Source: a virus. Taken from it: DNA of 40,496 nucleotides. The stretch is from IMG/VR virus record IMGVR_UViG_3300017783_000064, positions 1-40,496 of that record; one strand, written 5' to 3'. The translations under genes were made by a program, and so were the position numbers. The notes below the pieces were generated by a model. The model searched no databases. It saw only the letters and a program-made list of their open reading frames with translations, and was not told where the DNA came from. Below, in pieces: positions 24,946-35,222 of the stretch (the stretch's first letter is position 1; every line of letters starts with the position of its first letter).

Positions 24946-24951
24946 AGAATT

Positions 24952-27900
24952 ATGCCACAGCAAATTAATCTCAACGTAGCTCCATATTTTGATGATTTTG
25001 ATCCTGCTAATGATTACCATAAGGTACTCTTTAAACCTGGATATCCAGTTCAAGCTAGAGAATTAACAAATCTACAGTCAATACTGCAAAATCAGATTGA
25101 AAGATTTGGGCAGCATTTTTTCAAAGAAGGTGCAAAAGTTATTCCAGGAAATACTGGATATAGTCAACTGTATTATTGTATTCAACTAGAAAATACTTAT
25201 CAAGGAGTTCCTGTTGCTGCATACGCAGATCAATTAGTTGGAACTAAGATTACAGGACTTACTTCTGGAGTAACAGCATACGTTGATTATGTTCTAGACC
25301 AGCAAGATTCTGAGAGAGGAAATCTTACTTTATATATTAATTATTTGGGATCTAGCACTCAAAATAATGCATCCCAAACTTTTATTGATGGTGAAGAATT
25401 AGTCACAACTGAAAATATAACATCGGGATTGTTAGGAAATGCAGTAATAGAATCTGGCTCACCATTTGCTATTACTATTCCAAGCGAAGCATCCGCAACA
25501 GGTTCTTCTTTTCAAATTGAAAGTGGTGTATATTTCATAAGGGGAAATTTTGTAAACGTTAATAGAGAGAATTTAATACTAGACCAATATAGTAGTCAAC
25601 CAAATTACAGAATAGGTCTATTTGTTAGTGAAGAAATTATAAATTCAGATCTTGATGAAGAATTGAATGACAATTCTCAAGGTTATAATAATTATTCTGC
25701 ACCAGGTGCCGATAGATTAAAACTTTCAGTAAGTTTATTTAAAAAACCTCTTAATGATTTTGAAGATACAAATTTTGTAGAGTTGGCAACCGTTGTTGAT
25801 GGAAAACTTAGAACTAAAGTTGTTAAAGGTGGTTTGGGTGGTGGAACAGGATATAAAGATTGGACAGATATTCTTGCTAGAAGAACTTATGCAGAATCTG
25901 GCGACTATTATGTAGAACCTTTTAATATCACAATTGTTGATTCTTTAAATGATAATTTAGGAAATAGGGGATTATATAGAGAAAATCAATTAACTGCAAA
26001 TGGAGGAGTTCCATCCGATAATTTAGGGATATATAGAGTTTCACCAGGAAAAGCATTTGTTCGTGGGTATGAAATAGAGACTTTAAACCCAACTTTTGTT
26101 GATGTAGAAAAACCAAGAACTACTAGATTATTAAAAGACCAATCTTTAATTTATAATACAGGATCTTCTCTAAACTTAAATAGAGTTTACAGAACACCAA
26201 CAATTGGTATAGGAAACACTTATGTTCTGAGTCTAAGGGATAGTAGAGTTGGAACTGATCCAGAAGTATCTCCAGGAGAAGAGATTGGTTTTGCAAGAGT
26301 CTATGATTTTAAATTAGAATCTGGAATTTATGATGCCAATAATTCTGATGATAATCAATGGGGAATATCTTTGTATGATGTACAAACATTTACAAACATA
26401 ACTTTAAATCAGGAAATAACATTACCTATCCCAACACATATAAAAGGTGCTAATAGTGGTGCAACAGCATTTCTTAAGGATGCTGTAACTGCGGGAGTTG
26501 CTTTAACCATATATGAAAAATTTGGAAACTTTATTGAAAATGAAGCACTAATTTTTAATGGAATTAATGACGGAAGAATTGCAACATCAATAAAAGAAAA
26601 GTCATTATCACAAGTAAAGTCTGTATATGGAACAACAAATGGTACAATTGGTATTAATACATTTAGTGCAGATATAATTCAAACTCCAGTATTTAATATT
26701 GGCATTTCTACTATTTCGGCATCTTCTAGTGGTATAAGCACTATTAGAAGTGTAAATCCATTATTTCCAAGTAATTTGGTAGAAGGAGATTTACTTTCAT
26801 ATACTGATCTATCAGTATCAGAAGATCCAATCACGGTAAAAGTAGAAAGTGTCGATACTGAAACTGTATCAGTATCAGGTGTCACTACTGTTACGGGCGT
26901 AGCAAATGGAAAATTGCCCACATCTTCATTAAATGTCTCAGATTTAAACATCCTTAAGACTAGACTAGAAGAATCTTTAGACAATACGTTATATACTCGT
27001 TTACCGAAGGGAAATGTTTCTGATGTAGATTTGACAAATGCAGCATTAACTATAAGAAAAGTATTTACCATTAATATTACAAATAATCAAATCACCTCTG
27101 CAACTTTACCAAGAGCAGTTGATGGTGAAATATTTGTACCATTTACTCCCTCAAGATACTCTTTAATTAGATCTGACGGTACAACAGAAGAATTAACTGC
27201 AGATAAATTTGATTTTGGTTCTGGAGATTTTTGCCAAATTAGAAACCTAGGAACAGATGATACTGGGGCAGTTTTAGTTGCAACTCTGAACAAAAGAAAT
27301 ATAAAAGCAAAGATTAAAAATAAAAATAGAGCAAATTCTATAACTATTGATAAATCTAAGTATTCTGGTTCCGGAGTTGGGGCAACTACTTTAAATGATG
27401 GATTGGTTTATGGAAACTTCCCATTTGGAACAAGAGTTCAAGATGAAATTATCTCACTCAATACTCCTGATGTAATAGAAATTCATGGAATTTTTGAATC
27501 AGCTGATACTGGATCACCATCTGCACCCAAGATGACTCTTGAGGCAATGAACACTCCATCCACAACAACAGTAGATTTAACTATTGGTGAAATGATAGTT
27601 GGAGAGTCTAGTGGGGCATCTGCAATTTATGTTGAAAGAGTTTCTGATATTATTGTATCTTTTGTATATAAGAATGACATTAAATTTAAGGAAGGAGAAA
27701 GAGTATCATTTAAAGACTCAGTTTCAAATGGAACTATTACTAGATTAGATGCAACAAGTTTACAAACATCATCCAATTATACTTTTGATCCTGGACAAGA
27801 ATCAACAATTTATAACTATTCAACAATTAAAAGAAGAAGTGAATCTTCAGAACCATCTAGAAAATTAAAAGTTTATTTTTCAAGTGCATCTTATGATTCT

Positions 27901-30900
27901 ACCGATGATGGAGATATTACAACAGTAAATTCATATGACAACTTCAATTATTCTAAAGAAATTGGATCTGTAGAAGGAATTATTAATTCTGACATTATTG
28001 ATATTAGACCAAGAGTTTCTAATTATACAGTATCTCAAGGTAAAAGGTCACCATTAGAATTCTTAGGTAGAGTTTTTAATCAAACTGGAAACTCTTCTCC
28101 AAATATTTTAGCATCTGATGAAAGTATTTTACTAGATTTTTCTTATTATTTGGGAAGAATTGATAGAATTTTCTTAACAAAAGATGGAAAGTTTCAAGTA
28201 AAATATGGAACTCCATCTGATAGTCCAGAATTTCCAATTCCAGTAGATGAAGCTTTAGAAATTGCAAATATAACTTATCCACCTTTTCTTTATAATAATG
28301 AAGATGCTTCCATCAAGTTTCTTGAGCACAAGAGATTTAGGATGGTCGATATTAAAGAACTTGAAACTAGAATTAAAAATCTAGAGTATTACACTTCCCT
28401 CTCACTTCTTGAGGCAAATACAGTCAATTTATTTGTTCCAGATCAAGATGGGTTGAATAGATTCAAATCTGGATTCTTTGTAGACAACTTTAATGATTTC
28501 AGACCACAAGATACTGACGTTATAGTCAATAATAGTATTGATAGAAAACGTAAAGAAATTAGACCTAAGCATTACACAAATGCAATTGATTTAATTCCTG
28601 GTCCAGTTGTAGGAGTTGATTCTGATGAAGATTTAAATTTTTCACAAATAGAAGGTATTAATGTAAGAAGGGATAGTGGTGCTATTACTTTAGATTATAC
28701 GGAAATTGAATGGTTAAAGCAATCATTTGCCACAAGAACCGAAAGTGTGACTCCATTTTTAATAAGTTTTTGGAATGGAACTTTAGAATTGACTCCATCA
28801 TCAGATACTTGGGTTGATACTACTAGACTTGAAGCAAAAATTATTCAAGCAGAAGGTAATTATGCACAAACACTAGCAAATGCTGCTAGAACACTTAATG
28901 TAGATCCTCAAACTGGATTCTCACCAGTTGTTTGGAATGCTTGGCAAACTCAATGGACTGGAACAACAAATAGGTTTTCTACCAGATCATCTAGCTCATC
29001 AAGTTCTACTACCTTTGGAAGAGGTGGTTGGATTAATGGTGGATCTGGTATTGCTCAACGAGTACAGAGAACAAGTACAACTACCACTACACAAACATTA
29101 AGAACTACTACTCAACATGGAATTGCTAGAAGGAGTGGAACCAGAACATTTATCCACGAAGAATTTGAAAGGCAATCAGTTGGAGATAGAGTTGTCAATA
29201 GAGAAGTCATTGCAAATATGAGATCTAGAAACATTGAGTTTGTTTCTAAGAAAGTAAAACCCCTTACACGTTTATATGCTTTCTTTGATGGATATGATGT
29301 AACCAAATATTGTGTTCCAAAATTATTGGAAATTCAAATGTCCAATGGAACTTTCCAAGTTGGAGAAACTGTTAGGGGAAGAGTTCCAAGAACTGGTCTA
29401 GATCAAGACAATACAAATACCTCTGCTTCAATCACATTCAGAGTCGCTCAATCAAATCATAGAGAAGGTCCATATAATTCTCCAACTAATACATTCCCAG
29501 AGAATCCATATAGAGGTACAATTTTACCAACAGAATATTCATCAACATCTACAATTTTAAATGTTGATACTTTCTCACTTTCAAATGAAGTTCAAGGTGC
29601 TTATGTTGGATGGGCTGAAGAGGGAATGGTTCTTGTAGGAAATAGAAGTGGTGCGACTGCTACTATAACAAATTACAGACTTGTTTCTGATTTGGCAGCA
29701 AACGTTACAGGTAGTTTTTATATTCCGGATCCAAACAACAGAAATCATCCAAAGTTTGAAACAGGAACTAAAACATTTACTCTAGTTAATGATGAAGATA
29801 ATGATCAAGATAATGCAACTACAGTTGCTGAAGAGGGATTTACTTCTTCAGGAACTCTAGAAACTGTTCAAGAAAATATTATTTCTCTTAGAAATGCAAG
29901 AATTGAGAGGAGGCAGGAATTTGGTGCCAGAAATGTCAATAGGAACCTAGGTACAACTGTTGTTTCAAGTAGATCAAATACTAGTAGTAGTGAAAGAGTC
30001 ATTGGATGGTATGATCCTCTTGCACAATCATTCTTGGTTGAAGATGAAACTGGAGTCTTCATAACAAAGTGTGAGGTATTCTTCAAGTCTAAAGATGATA
30101 TGGATATTCCGGTTGTCTTCCAAATTAGAACTATGGAGAATGGATTCCCAACTCCAAATATTCTTCCATTCTCAGAAATAGTTTTAAGTCCAGAAGATAT
30201 TAATACATCATCTGATGGTTCTGTTGCAACAACATTCCAATTCAAAGCTCCCGTCTATCTTGCTGGAGGTAATTCTGAGTATGCCATAGCATTAGCATCT
30301 AACTCCACAAAATATAGTGTTTATATTTCAAGAATTGGAGAAAATGATCTCTTAACTCAGACATTTATTTCAAACCAACCATATCTAGGATCATTATTCA
30401 AGTCACAAAATGCTTCTACTTGGGAAGCAAGTCAGTGGGAAGATCTCAAATTTACTCTATACAGAGCAGATTTCTTATCAACCGGTACTGTTGAATTCTA
30501 TAATCCAGAACTTTCTTCTGGAAATGGTCAAGTTCCAACTCTCATGCCAAATTCTTTGAATTTCCAGTCTAGGCAAGTAAGAATTGGAGTGACAACGACA
30601 CTTTCAGATAATGGATATGAACTTGGAAATACCTTTATACAAAGTGGAACTAATGCTACAGGAAATCTTGTAGGAACTGCTGGAACCGCTCAAGGTACAT
30701 TGTCAATTACAAATACTGGAATTGGTTACACTCCAAGTTCAGGGTCTCTTACATATAATAGTGTAAATGTAGTCACTTTAACCGGTAATGGTAGAGGGGC
30801 AACTGCAAATATTACTATCAATAATGGAGTTGCAGTTGCAGCAACTGTTAATGGTGGTGGTTCTGGTTATAAAGTTGGAGATGTTCTTGGTATATCTACA

Positions 30901-32463
30901 ATTGGAGTATCTTCTGTTGGTAGAGATGTCAGATTATCCGTCGTTTCAATTGGTGCTACAAGTGAATTAGTTTTGAATAATGTTCAGGGCAAATTTATTG
31001 TTGGGTCAGCAAATACTATTTCATATACAAATAGTTCTGGAATAACAACTGAACTAAATTATTCTTCTGGAGGAGATGTTCAAGTTTCTACTCTTAATGT
31101 CGATACTGATGGACTTCATGTAAAAGTTAATCATCAAAATCATGGAATGTATTTTGAAAACAATTTAGTTTCAATAAGTGGCGTTGAATCTGATATAAAA
31201 CCTTCTAAATTAACTACAGCATTTGAATTTGGTTCAATTACACCTTTCTCAATAGAAGATGCCTCAGCATTCTCCACATTTGAAGGCGTTGGTGTTGGTA
31301 CTACCAATGTGGGTATTGTTCGTATTGGAGAGGAACTTATTCAATATACTAACGTAAATTCAAACTCTATTGGAGGAAGTATTATCAGAGGAGATAATAT
31401 GACTGGAACATATCCAGCAGGAACTCCAGTCTACAAATATGAATTAAACGGCATTAATCTAGCAAGAATTAATAAAATTCATGATATGTCAAATGTGACA
31501 TTAAAAACTCCAATCACATTTGATTCTTATCATATTAAATTAGATACTTCGGAATTGATTTCAATCAATAATGATGATAGGAGTGATAATATAGGATTTA
31601 CTCAACTATATGCAAATGAAACCAAATCCACTGGTGGATATAAGATAAAAGCTTCACAAAATATGCCATTTGAAATCTTAACTCCACAAGTTCATAATCT
31701 AACTGTTCAAGGAACAAATTTAACTGCGGAAATGAGAACTATTACTAGTAAATCATTAAGTGGAAATGAAGTTCCTTTCATTGATGCTGAATATGATGTA
31801 GTCACTTTGAATGAATCTAATTATTTTGAAAGTCCTAGAATGATTGCTTCCAATGTAAATGAAAAAGAATATTTAGAAAATCTCACTGGAAATAAATCAT
31901 TAAATCTTAGATTGTTCCTCTCTACTACAGATAGTAGAGTAAGTCCTGTTGTGGATGGTGAAAGAGTTAATACTATTTTAACATCAAACCGAGTGAATAA
32001 TCCCATCAAAGATTATGCAAATGATCCTAGAGTAAGTACTCTGGATCAGGATCCAAATGCTTTCCAGTATATTTCAAAGAATATTACACTTGAGAACCCT
32101 GCTTCTTCTTTAAAGATTTTAGTGAATGCACATGTTTGTGATGAGAATGACATTAGAGCATTCTATGCTATTAGTGATAGTAGTGATTTTGTTCCAATTT
32201 TTGAACCATTCCCTGGATATGATAATCTTGACCCAAGAGGAAGAATTATCTCAAGAGCAAATAATAATGGAAACCCTGACAAATTTATACCCAAATCAAA
32301 CTTTAAATCTTTTGAGGGTGAACAATTATCATATAATGAATATACATTTACAGCAGATACACTTCCACCATTCAGATCATATAAAATTAAAATTGTTATG
32401 TCATCTACCAATCAAGTATATGTACCAAGAATGAAAGATTTGAGAGTAATTGCACTGGCTTAA
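24952..32463 (+). CDS. Large virion structural protein, DUF4815 type, 2503 aa
   Basis: The start MPQQINLNVAPYFDDFDPAN followed by YHKVLFKPGYPVQARELTNL and QNQIERFGQHFFKEGAKVIP is the DUF4815 signature as I know it from large marine phage structural proteins. About 1300-1350 has WNAWQTQWTG and a following Ser/Thr-rich segment. A GSGY unit lies near 1915-2005, and an IGEELIQYTN...IRGDNMTGTY unit near 2120-2165. The C terminus (PPFRSYKIKIVMSSTNQVYV) is beta-rich and compact. There is no membrane segment. It lies between gp8 and gp13, where T4 has genes 9, 10, 11, 12 and wac, so it may replace the outer wedge and fibre-connector functions. That equivalence is inferred from order only. Confidence 0.88.
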   Translation: MPQQINLNVAPYFDDFDPANDYHKVLFKPGYPVQARELTNLQSILQNQIERFGQHFFKEGAKVIPGNTGYSQLYYCIQLENTYQGVPVAAYADQLVGTKITGLTSGVTAYVDYVLDQQDSERGNLTLYINYLGSSTQNNASQTFIDGEELVTTENITSGLLGNAVIESGSPFAITIPSEASATGSSFQIESGVYFIRGNFVNVNRENLILDQYSSQPNYRIGLFVSEEIINSDLDEELNDNSQGYNNYSAPGADRLKLSVSLFKKPLNDFEDTNFVELATVVDGKLRTKVVKGGLGGGTGYKDWTDILARRTYAESGDYYVEPFNITIVDSLNDNLGNRGLYRENQLTANGGVPSDNLGIYRVSPGKAFVRGYEIETLNPTFVDVEKPRTTRLLKDQSLIYNTGSSLNLNRVYRTPTIGIGNTYVLSLRDSRVGTDPEVSPGEEIGFARVYDFKLESGIYDANNSDDNQWGISLYDVQTFTNITLNQEITLPIPTHIKGANSGATAFLKDAVTAGVALTIYEKFGNFIENEALIFNGINDGRIATSIKEKSLSQVKSVYGTTNGTIGINTFSADIIQTPVFNIGISTISASSSGISTIRSVNPLFPSNLVEGDLLSYTDLSVSEDPITVKVESVDTETVSVSGVTTVTGVANGKLPTSSLNVSDLNILKTRLEESLDNTLYTRLPKGNVSDVDLTNAALTIRKVFTINITNNQITSATLPRAVDGEIFVPFTPSRYSLIRSDGTTEELTADKFDFGSGDFCQIRNLGTDDTGAVLVATLNKRNIKAKIKNKNRANSITIDKSKYSGSGVGATTLNDGLVYGNFPFGTRVQDEIISLNTPDVIEIHGIFESADTGSPSAPKMTLEAMNTPSTTTVDLTIGEMIVGESSGASAIYVERVSDIIVSFVYKNDIKFKEGERVSFKDSVSNGTITRLDATSLQTSSNYTFDPGQESTIYNYSTIKRRSESSEPSRKLKVYFSSASYDSTDDGDITTVNSYDNFNYSKEIGSVEGIINSDIIDIRPRVSNYTVSQGKRSPLEFLGRVFNQTGNSSPNILASDESILLDFSYYLGRIDRIFLTKDGKFQVKYGTPSDSPEFPIPVDEALEIANITYPPFLYNNEDASIKFLEHKRFRMVDIKELETRIKNLEYYTSLSLLEANTVNLFVPDQDGLNRFKSGFFVDNFNDFRPQDTDVIVNNSIDRKRKEIRPKHYTNAIDLIPGPVVGVDSDEDLNFSQIEGINVRRDSGAITLDYTEIEWLKQSFATRTESVTPFLISFWNGTLELTPSSDTWVDTTRLEAKIIQAEGNYAQTLANAARTLNVDPQTGFSPVVWNAWQTQWTGTTNRFSTRSSSSSSSTTFGRGGWINGGSGIAQRVQRTSTTTTTQTLRTTTQHGIARRSGTRTFIHEEFERQSVGDRVVNREVIANMRSRNIEFVSKKVKPLTRLYAFFDGYDVTKYCVPKLLEIQMSNGTFQVGETVRGRVPRTGLDQDNTNTSASITFRVAQSNHREGPYNSPTNTFPENPYRGTILPTEYSSTSTILNVDTFSLSNEVQGAYVGWAEEGMVLVGNRSGATATITNYRLVSDLAANVTGSFYIPDPNNRNHPKFETGTKTFTLVNDEDNDQDNATTVAEEGFTSSGTLETVQENIISLRNARIERRQEFGARNVNRNLGTTVVSSRSNTSSSERVIGWYDPLAQSFLVEDETGVFITKCEVFFKSKDDMDIPVVFQIRTMENGFPTPNILPFSEIVLSPEDINTSSDGSVATTFQFKAPVYLAGGNSEYAIALASNSTKYSVYISRIGENDLLTQTFISNQPYLGSLFKSQNASTWEASQWEDLKFTLYRADFLSTGTVEFYNPELSSGNGQVPTLMPNSLNFQSRQVRIGVTTTLSDNGYELGNTFIQSGTNATGNLVGTAGTAQGTLSITNTGIGYTPSSGSLTYNSVNVVTLTGNGRGATANITINNGVAVAATVNGGGSGYKVGDVLGISTIGVSSVGRDVRLSVVSIGATSELVLNNVQGKFIVGSANTISYTNSSGITTELNYSSGGDVQVSTLNVDTDGLHVKVNHQNHGMYFENNLVSISGVESDIKPSKLTTAFEFGSITPFSIEDASAFSTFEGVGVGTTNVGIVRIGEELIQYTNVNSNSIGGSIIRGDNMTGTYPAGTPVYKYELNGINLARINKIHDMSNVTLKTPITFDSYHIKLDTSELISINNDDRSDNIGFTQLYANETKSTGGYKIKASQNMPFEILTPQVHNLTVQGTNLTAEMRTITSKSLSGNEVPFIDAEYDVVTLNESNYFESPRMIASNVNEKEYLENLTGNKSLNLRLFLSTTDSRVSPVVDGERVNTILTSNRVNNPIKDYANDPRVSTLDQDPNAFQYISKNITLENPASSLKILVNAHVCDENDIRAFYAISDSSDFVPIFEPFPGYDNLDPRGRIISRANNNGNPDKFIPKSNFKSFEGEQLSYNEYTFTADTLPPFRSYKIKIVMSSTNQVYVPRMKDLRVIALA

Positions 32464-32464
32464 T

Positions 32465-32692
32465 ATGAAAAAATATCATGGAGTTGAGGGTCATGGAGAT
32501 TTACTTCGTGACCCTGAGACAAATTCAATCATAAATTCAAATTCAATTGAATATGAGCAATATGTAGCAAGAAGGGATGTAAAAAGAAAAAAGAATGAAA
32601 AAGTAGAAACTATTGAGGATGAAGTTGCTAATATAAAAAGCGACATCAATGAAATCAAATCTTTACTAAAGGAGTTATTAAATGGATCCTGA
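32465..32692 (+). CDS. Small coiled-coil protein, 75 aa
   Basis: The ATG at 32465 is preferred to the in-frame ATG at 32450, which lies inside the previous gene; the chosen start is 2 nt after its stop. The product starts MKKYHGVEGHGDLLRDPETN and turns into a charged helix (VARRDVKRKKNEKVETIEDE). It ends in a heptad-type segment, VANIKSDINEIKSLLKELL, typical of a short parallel coiled coil. The family is conserved among cyanophages as I recall, always next to the large DUF4815-type gene, so it may be a small trimeric virion or assembly part. This remains inference. Confidence 0.75.
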   Translation: MKKYHGVEGHGDLLRDPETNSIINSNSIEYEQYVARRDVKRKKNEKVETIEDEVANIKSDINEIKSLLKELLNGS

Positions 32693-32864
32693 TACAATCA
32701 AATTAAACAATTTATCAAAAAATTTCGCATATTCGCAATTAGCATCTAAAATAGACTGTTGTGAAGATAGAGAAGAACTTAAAAATATTGCAAAATCATT
32801 TTGCAAACTTTACTACAAACAACAGGAAACTATGTCAATTTTAGGAATACCTGAAGGCGCATAA
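32682..32864 (+). CDS. Small helical protein, 60 aa
   Basis: Overlaps the end of the previous gene by 11 nt, with GGAG about 9 nt upstream of the ATG. The product starts MDPDTIKLNNLSKNFAYSQL and contains two adjacent cysteines in IDCCEDREELKNIAKSFCKL. It ends QQETMSILGIPEGA. It is mainly helical, without membrane segments. I recall similar 55-65 aa proteins in this place in T4-like cyanophages, with no known role. It closes the tail block, since a late promoter follows 8 nt after its stop. Confidence 0.75.
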   Translation: MDPDTIKLNNLSKNFAYSQLASKIDCCEDREELKNIAKSFCKLYYKQQETMSILGIPEGA

Positions 32865-32872
32865 AGTATATA

Positions 32873-32880
32873 CATAAATA
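32873..32880 (+). promoter_or_regulatory. Late promoter for neck genes
   Basis: CATAAATA, 22 nt upstream of gp13. A second similar string (AATAAATG) overlaps the gp13 start codon and cannot serve that gene. Confidence 0.65.
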
Positions 32881-32902
32881 TTACTAGGAAACTTGTGAAT
32901 AA

Positions 32903-33745
32903 ATGGCACAACCAACAAGTAAGTCAGAATTAGTTCAATATTGTAAAAGGCAATTAGGAGCTCCTGTTTTAGAAATCAATGTTGCGGATGAGCAAATTGA
33001 TGATTTGGTTGACGATGCTCTTCAATTTTTTCATGAGAGGCATTTTGATGGAGTAACTCAGACTTACTTAAAATATAAAATAACGCAGGAAGATATTGAT
33101 CGGGGTAGAGGTAGAGGAACTAATAACCCTATTGGAATTGTAACTACCACAGCATCATCAAATATTAATGGAGAAAGTGTTTCATTTTCATACGAAGAAA
33201 ATAGTAATTACATTCAGGTTCCGCCAGCAGTAATTGGTATTAATAAAATCTATAGATTTGATACTAGTACAGTATCTGGTAGTATGTTTAGTATGAAGTA
33301 TCAGTTATTTTTAAATGACATATACTTCTTCAATTCTATGGAGATGTTGTCATATGCTATGACAAAAACACATCTTTCAGATATAGATTTTTTATTAAAC
33401 ACAGAAAAACAAATACGATTTAATCAAAGACAGGATAGATTGTATTTGGATATAGACTGGTCGAATATATCAAAGGATGAATATATTATTCTAGATTGTT
33501 GGAGACTTTTAGATCCAAATGATTTTACTAGAGTATATAATGATTCTTTTTTGAAGAAATATTTAACATCTCTAATTAAAAGGCAGTGGGGACAAAATTT
33601 AATTAAATTCCAGGGAGTCAAATTGCCTGGTGGAGTTGAATTAAATGGTAGACAAATCTATGATGATGCTCAGAAAGAAATTGATGTTATAATGGAAAAA
33701 ATGTCAAATACTTATGAGTTGCCACCTTTAGATATGATTGGATGA
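32903..33745 (+). CDS. gp13: Neck protein gp13
   Basis: The 280-aa product has the gp13 start as known in T4-like phages: MAQPTSKSELVQYCKRQLGA, PVLEINVADEQIDDLVDDAL and QFFHERHFDGV. Later parts YIQVPPAVIGINKIYRF and RWGQNLIKFQGVKLPGGVEL are also constant in this family, as is the C-terminal GRQIYDDAQKEID. T4 gp13 (309 aa) forms the ring that joins the head portal to gp14 and the tail. The length is slightly below T4 but normal for cyanophages. It leaves 4 nt to the chosen gp14 start, and both are probably read from the late promoter upstream. Confidence 0.92.
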   Translation: MAQPTSKSELVQYCKRQLGAPVLEINVADEQIDDLVDDALQFFHERHFDGVTQTYLKYKITQEDIDRGRGRGTNNPIGIVTTTASSNINGESVSFSYEENSNYIQVPPAVIGINKIYRFDTSTVSGSMFSMKYQLFLNDIYFFNSMEMLSYAMTKTHLSDIDFLLNTEKQIRFNQRQDRLYLDIDWSNISKDEYIILDCWRLLDPNDFTRVYNDSFLKKYLTSLIKRQWGQNLIKFQGVKLPGGVELNGRQIYDDAQKEIDVIMEKMSNTYELPPLDMIG

Positions 33746-33749
33746 TATT

Positions 33750-35177
33750 ATGCTTAATCCATTTTTTCAACAAGGTTCTGTAGGAGAGCAAAGTCTTGTC
33801 CAAGACTTAATAAACGAACAACTGAGAATGTATGGCGTAGATGTGCATTACCTTCCCAGAAAATTTATTAAAGAAAATACAATTATAAGGGAGGTTGTTC
33901 AATCATCGTTTGATGATGCATATCCCATTGAAGCGTATATTCAAAATTTTGAGGGGTACTCCGATAATTCAGTTTTATTATCAAAGTTTGGTATTCAACA
34001 AACTCAAGAAGTTACATTAATAATATCAAAAGAAAGGTGGGAAAATTATATTCAACCTCTGGCTAAAGATAAATCAAATATAAAACTTTCAAGTAGACCA
34101 AAAGAAGGGGATTTAGTATATTTTCCATTAGGTGATCGTTTATATGAAGTAAAATTTGTAGAACATGAAAAACCATTTTACCAACTTCAGAAAAATTATG
34201 TTTATGAATTGAGATGTGAATTATTCCGATATGAAAATGAAGTCATAGACACTGATATTGAAGAGATTGATGATAATCTGATTGGAAATGAGTCGGATGG
34301 ACTAACCTCTGATGGAATTAATACAATTCTAGGTCCAACTCAAACATTGACTCTTATTGGAGTTGGAGTTACTGCCACAGCAACAGCATCAATCGTCAAT
34401 GGTGGCATTAGGCAATTTAATTTGACAAATAGAGGTGGAGGATATAGTGAAGTTCCGACAGTACTACTATCTTCAGCACCTAGTGGAGGAGTTAGTGGAA
34501 TTGCTACTGCAGGATTAATTAGTGGAATTAATGTTTGCAACTTAAATACCAATCCGATGTTAAAATCGGTACAGAATGTGGACATTGTTAATGCAGGTGC
34601 TGGGTATACAATTGCCCCTAGTGTAAAATTTATTGGGGGTGGTAAAGGCGTAGGAGCAGCTGCATCTACATTTATTGGAGATGGTGTTGTTGGAATTATT
34701 ACAGTAACTTTGGGTGGTGGTGGATATGTAAAAAATCCAACAATTTCATTTTCTGGAACATCTACAATATCTGCTGCAGCAACTGCAGTTGTTAGTACAG
34801 CAGGGACAATAACTGCAATCAATATAACAAATGCTGGTCTTGGTTATACTCAGGAACCAATAATTTCAATTTCAAACCCAAGTTTAGGTTCTTCAGGTTC
34901 ATTCAACTTCAATGAATTTGTTACTGGATCTGTAAGTGGTACTAAGGCTAGAGTAAGAGTTTGGAACTCTATTACAAATATTCTAGAAGTTTCTCATGTA
35001 ACTGGAGATTTTAAGGTTGGAGAAACTCTTATTGGATCTGAATCTGGAGCATCTTTTGTACTTAGAAAAATTGATTTAAATCCAACAGATGATGGTTTTT
35101 CTGATAATTTCAACATTGAAAAGGAAGCTGATGCGATTATTGACTTCTCAGAAAGAAATCCATTTGGAATGCCATAA
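33750..35177 (+). CDS. gp14: Neck protein gp14 with inserted beta repeats
   Basis: I chose the ATG at 33750, giving MLNPFFQQGSVGEQSLVQDL; a TTG at 33738 would add four residues and overlap gp13. Residues 1-180 are the gp14 core: YGVDVHYLPRKFIKENTIIR, EVVQSSFDDAYPIEAYI, SVLLSKFGIQQTQEVTLIIS and RPKEGDLVYFPLGDRLYEVK. The end DAIIDFSERNPFGMP is the usual gp14 tail. Between them, about 184-440, lie Gly/Ala/Val-rich GSGY-type repeats (GGIRQFNLTNRGGGY, NAGAGYTIAPSV, GGGGYVKNPTISF, NAGLGYTQEP) and a VTGSVSGTKARVRVW unit. At 475 residues it is far longer than T4 gp14 (256). The extra part probably projects from the neck. Confidence 0.88.
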   Translation: MLNPFFQQGSVGEQSLVQDLINEQLRMYGVDVHYLPRKFIKENTIIREVVQSSFDDAYPIEAYIQNFEGYSDNSVLLSKFGIQQTQEVTLIISKERWENYIQPLAKDKSNIKLSSRPKEGDLVYFPLGDRLYEVKFVEHEKPFYQLQKNYVYELRCELFRYENEVIDTDIEEIDDNLIGNESDGLTSDGINTILGPTQTLTLIGVGVTATATASIVNGGIRQFNLTNRGGGYSEVPTVLLSSAPSGGVSGIATAGLISGINVCNLNTNPMLKSVQNVDIVNAGAGYTIAPSVKFIGGGKGVGAAASTFIGDGVVGIITVTLGGGGYVKNPTISFSGTSTISAAATAVVSTAGTITAINITNAGLGYTQEPIISISNPSLGSSGSFNFNEFVTGSVSGTKARVRVWNSITNILEVSHVTGDFKVGETLIGSESGASFVLRKIDLNPTDDGFSDNFNIEKEADAIIDFSERNPFGMP

Positions 35178-35180
35178 ATA
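35173..35180 (+). promoter_or_regulatory. Late promoter for gp15
   Basis: CATAAATA overlaps the gp14 stop codon and lies 42 nt before gp15. A small AGAG/CTCT stem follows at once, which may be a weak terminator or processing site. Confidence 0.55.
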
Positions 35181-35222
35181 GAGTTTAACTCTGTTAAATA
35201 GTATAATAATAGGATTTAAGTA

